From positions 62,001-126,000 of the forward strand of contig JAKSZP010017322.1 of the NCBI GenBank assembly GCA_022478985.1: a DNA stretch of 64,000 bases, written 5' to 3'. A program made the translations under genes and the position numbers. Every line of letters begins with the position of its first letter. The stretch's first letter is position 1. The stretch is from Massospora cicadina (lineage: Eukaryota; Entomophthoromycota; Entomophthoromycetes; Entomophthorales; Entomophthoraceae). Below are positions 57,251 through 64,000 of the stretch, one piece after another. The notes below the pieces were generated by a model. The model ran no database searches. It worked only from the letters and a program-made list of their open reading frames with translations, and was not told where the DNA came from.

Positions 57251-57452
57251 AGGGTGTATCTTTGACTAGTTTCAACCGCTCCTTGCAATGGTTAATAGCA
57301 CTCTGAATCTTTTTCAGATGCTCCTTGCAATGGTCAACAGCCTTATGGAGGGTTTTAAATATAATTCTGCATTGGCCAACATCTGGAGTATCGTCTTCTA
57401 GTTGACTTCCTTCATATATAAATAAATCTTTAGATTCTGTCAGTATAGCCAC
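57249..57452 (-). CDS. Small hypothetical protein upstream of the 78-bp repeats
   Basis: A 67-residue open frame, acidic at first and then with two related halves, HKAVDHCKEHLKKIQ and SAINHCKERLKLVK, likely an amphipathic helix pair. It ends with a TAA exactly where the 78-bp repeats begin and in line with them, so it may be the N-terminal part of the same former gene. I do not recognise it, and no start context supports it strongly. Confidence 0.3.
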   Translation of the reverse strand: MAILTESKDLFIYEGSQLEDDTPDVGQCRIIFKTLHKAVDHCKEHLKKIQSAINHCKERLKLVKDTP

Positions 57453-58329
57453 TTAAATTATTAGTAAAGTCCTCAGGCTCAGAATATTTTTTTAAAATTC
57501 ATCTGATAAGATGTGAGGCTGGCAACTTGTATACTGGAACTGGGATAGAAATTCAATTTGGATCATCATCATTTTTCTTACTCTTCTGCTACTACACCAT
57601 TATAGCAAGCACCACTTGTGTAGTAGAAATTTCCTTTATGCACCACATTCACAGGCCAACAGTTGGTCTGTTCAACTTCTCAGCTTACAGTATAGCAATA
57701 CTATGCAGTAAGCTAACTAATATTTAGTAAAATTAAAACTATGCTAAAGATTCTATCAATCTCTTCAATCTCTTGGTATAGATAAAATTACGCTTATGAA
57801 TTTAATGACTTTTATTATATAAAATATAGGTATTAAGAATTATCTATTAGTAAAAAGGTTGGTGCTATTCAAAGTACCAGGGGAGAATCAAGATTATGAT
57901 AAGGGATAGGCTCATGCATGTGTGAGGGTGGAAGTAGATTCAGATTTGTAGGGGGGTGATGGCACAGTCCAGGCATAGAACTGGAGTAGATCATGACTTC
58001 TTGTTGAAGGCTAGATTGAGATCATACAATGGTGACACAGATAAGTAATTTTCCATTATCTTCCATTAAAAATCCAATAGACAGTAGGGTATAATAGGTG
58101 ATATAGGTTGTTAATGGGCAAATATAGAAGCTAGATATGAAATACAACTTCAGGCTTACATCAAGATAATATTATGTTCTTTTGAGCATTCACCCTATCT
58201 CTTTGGCCAGTGGAATACTAATGGGGCAATTTATCCAGATTTTTATTCTGTTGTGAACGTGGCGTTATTATGGAAAATCGTTCAGTACTTTAAAAATACA
58301 ACAAAGTTGATAATTTTATGCTTTATGCC
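57453..58329. other. AT-rich spacer, nothing recognised
   Basis: One short + strand open frame at 57,527-57,727 has a hydrophobic stretch but no supporting signal. Otherwise non-coding. Confidence 0.45.
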
Positions 58330-58650
58330 CTATAAACCATTAATTGATAAATTAATAAAAACAATAATAATGCTTTTGTGCCTTAGTCCTGATAAAGCAT
58401 CAAATATAAAATGATAATAGATATCTTGAAATCCCAAAGTCAAGGCTTCACCTAATCTAGAGCAATTATCAACACCAGGCACCAATTTTTTATTGAAGCG
58501 CACCTGTGGAAGCCCTCTTTTTGTGGGGGAGTTTTTCCCCTGCAACAATCATCTTATGATACTTCCTATAATCTATACAAAACTGCTTGATATTTTGCAA
58601 ATATTGTTTTTCTGATTCTGAGATGATAGTTGGAGTGGCCCTGGAAACTG
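58330..58650 (-). pseudogene. Fragment of a Ty3 reverse transcriptase (fingers)
   Basis: On the minus strand, VSRATPTIIS, then QFCIDYRKYHKMIVAGEKLP and, in the next frame, GVDNCSRLGEALTLGFQDIYYHF. This matches the SP.vlv.KKDG, RFCiDYRkLN and P.P.id.ll..lG.a.yfs.lDl..GYhq series of Ty3 RT. Heavily degraded, with no other domains nearby. Confidence 0.6.
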
Positions 58651-59200
58651 CACTGGGGGATGAGGAGGGCTAATGAGGTAGGGCAGATGCTACCCATCTC
58701 TCATCCAGTGTCAGATTCTCTTGACAAGTATATTTTTTGGATAGACGAGTTTAAACAATTGTAACTCAGCAAATGATGATCTAATCAGAATGGTCAAGGT
58801 GGCATTTGAAATTTTGAATCAAAATGATCAATTTTCATTAATTAATTAATTAATAATCAGTTGAAGGTCCTGACCATATGATAATGAGGTTCAAAGTTTA
58901 TGTCAATTACTATATTGCAGATATAGTAGTATAAATGTTTTAGGCTCAAATTTAAACTACATTACTCCATCATTCTTCCTTTGGACTCTTAATAAAGCTA
59001 TTGCATTCTACCTTGTTTTGTCTTTTGGTTTTTTAGTTCTAGTTCAGGATAGCTAGTTCTATTAAGATGGTACTGGCACCAGCAATCTGGAGCCATGTTT
59101 TCTGCTGGGTCTTACATCCAAAAATATCCTTGATCATTGGGATGGGTAATAGGGAGAGCCTTAGGATTGGACCCCTTTTTAGTTTTAAAGAATACAAGGT
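58650..59200 (-). repeat. Inverted copy of repeat 'D', split by an LTR-like insert
   Basis: The complement of 58,680-58,712 (ACTGGATGAGAGATGGGTAG) and of 59,130-59,185 (CTAAGGCTCTCCCTATTACCC) matches the D copy at 18,236. About 400 bp separate them here. That insert has AATAAAGC and a TGGTACTGGCACC near its right end, which look like an LTR poly(A) signal and primer site. Confidence 0.45.
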
Positions 59201-59647
59201 ACTATCCACTTAATAACTGGGTCCTTGAACCTTACTTTTGGTACATGTTTGAATTTTTGTTACCCTCACATGAACACTCAAATGTCCCTCTTGCAAGTCA
59301 TTAGGACAGCTGTGACCTGGCATTCTGGGCCTTTCACTGGGGTGTGACACACCCAGACTGGTAGCCCAATCCCCTTTTAATCATCCAAAATTTATGACAA
59401 AAAGCTATTAAATGGGAAGAATTCTAATTTTTCAGACCATCATATAGCTTCTCTTAACAAATAATTAGAATGTCCCTATTGATTCAACCTTATATAATAT
59501 TAAAAACCTATAAACAAATCCATTTATATATACTTATTGATATATATGATAACTGTATTGGAAAAATATTTACAATTATTTTTATTTTATTCTTTATTGT
59601 ACCTCTTAAATTTAAACTATAATATACTCATAAGTGAAAATTATTAT

Positions 59648-59780
59648 TGTTAAGGTAAGATGACCTAGGGGATAGATACTTATAAATAAAGAAACAGATT
59701 TACTGAGGCCTGCTGGGGTTGGAAACTAGGACAATTTAAGTTTACTGCTCTGGTTTTATCAGGACTTTTGGGTTATCTTC
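59648..59780 (-). repeat. 5'-truncated LINE/HAL1-like stub (3' tail only)
   Basis: The complement reads TATCCCCTAGGTCATCTTAC then CTTAACAA, the 3' tail type of the LINE and ORF1-only elements. Only about 130 bp resemble those elements. Confidence 0.5.
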
Positions 59781-60867
59781 GCCCAGCATAGGGTTTTGAC
59801 TAAAAAAATTTTAGATTAAGGGTTTGATATCTCAGCCTAATATAAAGGTGAGAATTGTTCCTATGCCCTTTGAATGGTAGTTGGGTGTTCTAATTGACTT
59901 TGCCATCCATACCTATAGTATATGTATAAAAAATCCCTTTTCTAAATGGTTTTAACAATAAAGCATGTAAAAAATTATAAATTTAGTGATTTAAATTTAT
60001 CTCTGAGTAACCTTATCAATTCTTGTATAATTTATGTGGATATATACAAGTTATGAGAGCTGTTTAATTTCTATTATATTATCTAATATAAGCAAGAAAT
60101 ATAAAAAGGCATGTACTTTAGTAATCACTATATATTAAAAGACCTTGTGCTTTTATTAGCTTTGTATATTAGTGAAGTTAAAAGATAAAAAATGGTCAAT
60201 ATGAGAATAGTTATGGGTGTCTTAACATAATATACAGTATATGTAGATACTTAGTTGATAATTAGTGATGATTTCATATGCAAAAGTTGATAGAAAAAAC
60301 TTAATGAAGATAGGTTTATAAAAAAAATTCTTTTATATTTTCAAGTATACATCTATATTTAAAAACTGCACAACAAACTTCAGGCTTAGAGTTTTAATAG
60401 TTTAAATATGTGAATATGAGTGAGTGATGACAGAGAATAAAATTTTTGTTGTATCAACAAAAAACTTGTTTTTAACTAATTTGGGTGCACTGATTTCATA
60501 TCTGAAGTTATTTTTCTCTGCAAGCTACAGTTTTCTGCAATTCATTTTTAATAATTTTTCATATTAATATAAAATTTTTGAATTTTTCAGTATTTATCTC
60601 AACTTATAAATGTGGGATATTTTCTTAATCATCTTTGTGGTGATCATATAAGTTATTTAAATGTAAAAGCATGCAATAGTATACAATTATGCATCCAGTT
60701 TTGAAATTTAAAGGAATAAAATCACTTATTTTGAGTATAAGTATGATATTAAGTACTATTAAATACAACCATAGAATTTTCTTAACTATAGCATTTATAT
60801 TTACATACAGATAGAAGATGTTAATTAATTAATTTAGCAATGTGACATAGTGGGCATGCAAAACTCA
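59781..60867. other. Very AT-rich spacer, nothing recognised
   Basis: No coding or repeat signal that I can support. Confidence 0.5.
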
Positions 60868-61290
60868 TTCAGGAAAGAATTTGCACTTGTAGCTCTTGCA
60901 TTTGTGGACTTTCTCATGACAGTTTCATTTGATGCTCCAGCAGTAGTCTGCCATCATATGCATGTTCCATCACCCTTGATAACACTTTTAATTGTCTTCA
61001 GGTCTAGATGGAAGTGTTCCACCTGCTCATTGCTAAAATCCCTAAGATTTTCATAAAATTGAACAAGAGGCTATTCAGGAAATGCATTTTGATACTCATA
61101 TTGTATCCAAAATTGCAAAATAATTTTTGTATTCTTTGAACCAGAAGTATATGGTTTTCTGCCTTCTTATTACCAAGGAAGTTGTTAAAAGCTATAAAAA
61201 ATATCTATGATTCTCCGTTTGATCTATCTTCTTGAAAAATTCCTTGTCATATATAAGGGATCAAATGTGAGGGCCATCAAACACACTTGC
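60868..61290 (-). pseudogene. Relic of an uncharacterised protein family known from arthropods
   Basis: Minus-strand blocks in correct order over three frames: VFDGPHI.SLIYDKEFFKK (61,285), NFLGNKKAENHILLV, YNMSIKMHFLNSLLVQFYEN, LRDFSNEQVEHFHLDLKTIK, then CMMADYCWSIK and HEKVHKCKSYKCKFFPE (60,870). I know this series (FDGPQIR, NFLG..KA.NY..LV, MS.K.H.L.SHL..FPEN, D.SDEQGERFHQDI, MMADYCW.LKRD) from abundant hypothetical proteins of arthropod genomes, probably of transposon origin. Stops and frameshifts show it is dead. The function of the family is unknown to me. Confidence 0.7.
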
Positions 61291-61603
61291 TTTTATTTAT
61301 CAAATGACAGACCAGGAAAAGCTAAAACAATATATTAAAAATATTAATTTCAGTATAAAATAAAAATCTGTAATAATAATGAAAAATAATATTATATAAA
61401 AACTAGAACATTCAGCATAAAACCCAAAATCTGTAACAGTAAGTGAAACTTCATATTGCATGAAAACTAGATTATGCACAGGAAAACTGACTTCATATTT
61501 GGAATTGGCGATGCCAAAATACATAGAAGCATTTGAAAAATCTCATGCAACAGAAATTTTTTTGTTCCCTGTGTTTTTAGTAAGTTTATGTTTCTAGTGA
61601 AGC
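61291..61603. other. AT-rich spacer, nothing recognised
   Basis: A minus-strand open frame (61,524-61,300) is hydrophobic by AT bias. It could contain upstream parts of the arthropod-type relic, but no motif supports that. Confidence 0.4.
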
Positions 61604-61619
61604 AATATTAATCAATATC
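61604..61619. repeat. Target duplication of SINE 1, left
   Basis: AATATTAATCAATATC, repeated exactly at 61,873-61,888. Confidence 0.92.
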
Positions 61620-61872
61620 CCCTCTACCACTGCCTCCCGAGTTCGATCCCGGTAATGGACTTTGGGTAGGGGACGATTTTGACTGTGTTGGTTTTGTGCG
61701 CCAATGCCCCGAACCGAGATAGCGAATAGCAAAGGCGGTCCATGGAGTTCCTGGCCTATCATACGCCGCGCATGGAGGTTTTCTGGGTTTTATCCTCCTT
61801 TCCTATTTTCTTCACTTCTAATCGGTGCGGTATCGTCCCCAGGTCGGCCCACCTCGAATAAAAATTTATGTA
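61620..61872 (+). mobile_element. SINE-like element 1 (253 bp, tRNA-related head, LINE-like tail)
   Basis: Bounded by a perfect 16-bp target duplication. Near the 5' end GCCTCCCGAGTTCGATCCCG is the anticodon-arm/T-arm part of a tRNA with a pol III B box (GTTCGATCC, 61,641). The A-box half is absent. A GC-richer unique body follows (61,660-61,830). The 3' end GTCCCCAGGTCGGCCCACCT then CGAATAAAA matches the LINE tail at 18,757-18,787. It stands out by base composition from the AT-rich surroundings. It was most likely copied by the LINE machinery. Confidence 0.82.
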
Positions 61873-61888
61873 AATATTAATCAATATC
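61873..61888. repeat. Target duplication of SINE 1, right
   Basis: Exact copy of 61,604-61,619. Confidence 0.92.
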
Positions 61889-61937
61889 ATTTGGCTAAGC
61901 TTTAAGTTTGCTTTATAAATTGTTTGTAACCCTTATG

Positions 61938-61954
61938 AAATTGTTGGATGATTT
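61938..61954. repeat. Target duplication of SINE 2, left
   Basis: AAATTGTTGGATGATTT, repeated exactly at 62,056-62,072. Confidence 0.92.
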
Positions 61955-62055
61955 CCATTCTAGCGCAGGTTTTGTTCACAAGTTTGAAACCTGTACTTTT
62001 TAGAAAAATCCTCGGTGTGATATATTCATCCCAAGGTTGACCCGCCTCTATTACT
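61955..62055 (+). mobile_element. SINE-like element 2 (101 bp)
   Basis: A 101-bp insert between 17-bp perfect duplications. Its head has AGTTTGAAACC (61,981), a B-box-like T-arm preceded by an arm-like stretch. Its end TCATCCCAAGGTTGACCCGC then CTCTATTACT is a variant of the SINE 1/LINE tail. The body of SINE 1 is missing, so this is a shorter SINE family or an internally deleted copy. Confidence 0.72.
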
Positions 62056-62072
62056 AAATTGTTGGATGATTT
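62056..62072. repeat. Target duplication of SINE 2, right
   Basis: Exact copy of 61,938-61,954. Confidence 0.92.
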
Positions 62073-62562
62073 ATAAAATTTCGTGAATGTCTACAAAGCT
62101 ACGTACCAGATCTTAACTTATGAGAAATGCCAAGGAAGCTTGAAGCCGTACACTTTAGATTTTGTCACTATAACATATGCTATAATAAACTATATTAAGC
62201 TTGGCAAATACCTCTGACTAGATATTTATGCTAATCACTGTTTTTGCAAGCGTTTACTCACGTGTTCACCTGTTAGCTTTTTAATCCACAACATAGATTA
62301 TTTTGTTAACTAAATTTCTCAAGTCTAATAATGGGAATTGAAGAGGCTAATAATGTAACTTTAACTTTGGAAATTTTTTCAAGCAGTTCAGTAACATGTT
62401 TCTACCTTTTAGAAAACAGTCACAAGCAATAGGATTATTAACTTTTGATCAAAACTAATTTAACTTCATATTTTTTAACTTAGGCTGGTATGGCCTTTTC
62501 CGATTTTTTAGTTTCCAGATCTTCTGTGATTCATCCCTTAGAAAAGTAAAAGATTCTTGTAG
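62073..62562 (+). other. Upstream region and unresolved 5' exon(s) of the NAA40-like gene
   Basis: The first coding exon of the acetyltransferase must lie here. An ATG at 62,333 (MGIEEANN) and stretches near 62,420-62,460 and 62,484-62,525 are candidates. Splice signals are plentiful (TTTTTTAACTTAG at 62,471-62,483), but no alignment decides among them. Confidence 0.35.
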
Positions 62563-63420
62563 ACTTTTATTTGGACTGACATTTCTAAAAGCGTTCATCT
62601 GGAATTCTATACTACCGCAAATCTGCCAGCGTCGATTTTTAATGAAATATTCGCTATTTTGGAAATCAATATGAAACAAAAGTATCTATTTTAACTGACT
62701 TGAGTGTTAACGTTTTTTAGGTACTTAAAATCAACTTTTGGTTGGTCGCGTTATCAAAAACAACTTGAAATGAAAGAGGAAAAAATGCGCTTTATTATAG
62801 CTAAAAACTCAACATTCGAAGTTATTGGTTTTTGTTCTTTTCAATTTGACTTAGAAGAAACTGTTTGCGACGATTCTATTGCATTAAAGTTTTCGGTTTG
62901 TATCTTGGCTTCACAATTTTCTAATTATTGAAGGACACTTCGACGAAACTTAATAAGAATGAGACTTTTCGGGAGGTAGTTTATTGGTAAGATTCTAAAG
63001 GGCTACGACAAACGCTCTTACTCCTATTTTTGTAATCAAAAAGTTACTACTAATTATTTTATAGTTATGAACTTCAAGTTTTGCAAGCTTTTGCAAATAA
63101 AGGTATCGGAACATGTCTCATGATTTGCTTGGAGGAAATCGCGCGCTTTTGGGATGTACCGAGTATCATGCTGACTGTTTTTAAAGGTATTTTATTTGCA
63201 TTTCTACTCTTCAGCTAAAACATCAGCCAATACGAAAGCTCTTCGATTCTATTTTCGTTTAGGGTAGGTTAAATACAATATTGATCCTTTGGTAACTTTG
63301 CTTTTATCGTATAGGTTTAAAGTTGATGCATCCTCGCCGAGTCGGGCACTTTCTAGACTTTAGGAACTCAAATATGATTATGAAATATTAGAGAAAAAGT
63401 TATTAGAGTTTAGAAAGTAA
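62563..63420 (+). CDS. NAA40: N-alpha-acetyltransferase, NAA40/Nat4 type (histone H4/H2A), 5' end missing
   Basis: Exons 62,563-62,681, 62,721-62,888, 63,065-63,186, 63,227-63,263 and 63,315-63,420 join in frame with GT-AG introns of 39, 176, 40 and 51 nt. The protein matches NAA40 in order: ILEINMKQKYLKSTFGW (family TNMxxMYExSxWGW), FCSFQFDLE (F.HFRFD.E), DSIALNYELQVL, the acetyl-CoA loop NKGIGTCLM (RRKGLGKFL), IMLTVFKANTKALRFY, GFKVDASSPS. NAA40 acetylates the N-terminal Ser of histones H4 and H2A. An in-frame TAG at 63,361-63,363 precedes the conserved tail KYDYEILEKK and a TAA at 63,418, so the true end is either at the TAG or the copy is mutated. It is the only clear host gene here, with two SINEs just upstream. 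Confidence 0.85.
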
Positions 63421-64000
63421 ATATGCATGAAAATTTTAATTTATCGGCTATATATTTTAATCATTTTATTGCGCTTGTTTTAATCAATTATAAAAGCCAC
63501 ATGAACTGTGTTAGTTTTGCGTCAATACATTGAGGAGCTATGTAAAGCACAGTATATATGATTTCAGAAGCATAATAAAAGAAAGATTACTTGCCTTACT
63601 TTTGCGTATTAAATTAACATGCTGATTTAATTATTTTATAAGTGAAAAATACATCCTAGGTCAAAAAAAGAGATATTTTATGGGTAGATTTTCAAATATA
63701 AATAGTTGTGGGAAAAATTGCTAGTTTTAAAAAATTATAAGCATAGAGCATTTTACTATAAAGAAGAAGGAAGTAATTACTAAATTTTCTAATAGAAACC
63801 TATAAGCAAAATTGGTATAAATTAAGCCTGGCTTGAATTGATTTATTTCTTGACTTTGTAACTGGATATTGTCAGCTATGCACGCGTATCTAATTAATTT
63901 CTTTTTTGACTAGACAGTCTTGGAAATTGATTTGTAAAAAATAGATTAAAACTTATTAGTTTATCACCCCATTTTACTTATTTTTACCTTTTTGCAGAAA
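63421..64000. other. Downstream AT-rich sequence, nothing recognised
   Basis: Contains AATAAAAG near 63,570, a possible polyadenylation region, about 150 nt after the gene. No further gene is seen. Confidence 0.45.

Noticed and set aside
58730..59127. MITE with terminal inverted repeats (ATATTTTTTGGATAGAC and its imperfect complement)
   Set aside because: The inverted match is short and gapped, no clean target duplication adjoins both ends, and the same stretch has LTR-like poly(A) and primer-site signals.
61620..61680. Functional tRNA gene at the SINE head
   Set aside because: The D-arm half is missing, and the unit is bounded by retroposition duplications.
62455..62679. Minus-strand 74-residue protein overlapping the NAA40 exon
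   Set aside because: The plus strand carries the conserved acetyltransferase exon, so the minus frame is a shadow.
9534..63363. UAG recoded as an amino acid (TAG at Lys positions in RT, integrase, chromodomain and before the NAA40 tail)
   Set aside because: Stops at aligned positions include TAA and TGA as often as TAG and replace Lys, Trp, Gln, Glu and Gly. This is ordinary decay, not reassignment.
1..64000. CRISPR array, operon or other prokaryotic system
   Set aside because: Spliced gene, LINE/SINE/LTR content and absence of any ribosome-binding or operon structure exclude a prokaryotic window.

Overview
Nothing in this window looks bacterial. It is a eukaryotic, transposon-saturated stretch containing one recognisable host gene, at the right end. 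That gene is an N-terminal acetyltransferase of the NAA40/Nat4 type (62,563-63,420, + strand), split by four GT-AG introns, three of them only 39-51 nt long. Such small introns, chromodomain-bearing Ty3/gypsy elements and AT-rich spacers point to a fungus. My best guess is an insect-pathogenic Entomophthorales fungus with a bloated genome. That guess rests on memory of similar LTR-derived peptides and is an inference, not something the sequence proves.

Layout: (1) 1-526, 5' part of a LINE copy (- strand) that truncates the integrase of a Ty3 element (590-about 7,000, - strand). That Ty3 element carries a dUTPase-like domain between protease and RT. (2) 7,016-13,030, a complete Ty3 chromovirus (+) with two 891-bp LTRs, a perfect 5-bp target duplication (CACTG) and a decayed polyprotein. 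(3) 13,036-16,130, old + strand Ty3 debris. (4) 16,144-18,045 and 30,022-31,933, two 1.9-kb elements carrying only a LINE ORF1-like gene. (5) 18,751-24,013, a nearly full-length two-ORF LINE (- strand). (6) 24,504-25,351, a solo LTR of the family in (2). (7) 26,780-29,572, two 1.26-1.29-kb LTRs around only 251 bp. (8) 32,576-40,115, a Ty3 element (-). (9) 41,926-56,526, a Ty3 element (+) with a second dUTPase-like domain, into whose gag another chromovirus (43,324-50,725, -) is inserted; that inner element has two tandem LTRs at one end. (10) 56,627-57,452, a 78-bp tandem repeat that is open on the - strand. (11) 57,450-61,600, AT-rich debris including a relic of a protein family I know from arthropods. 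(12) 61,604-62,072, two SINE-like insertions with perfect 16- and 17-bp target duplications. (13) the NAA40 gene.

The LINE, the ORF1-only elements, a 5'-truncated stub and both SINEs end in the same type of 3' tail. This suggests one LINE machinery mobilises all of them. All retroelement genes seen are broken by stops and frameshifts, so the entries describe domains rather than functional proteins. The strongest leads are the LINE/ORF1-only/SINE shared-tail system, the arthropod-type relic, the dUTPase-like domains and the in-frame stop in NAA40.
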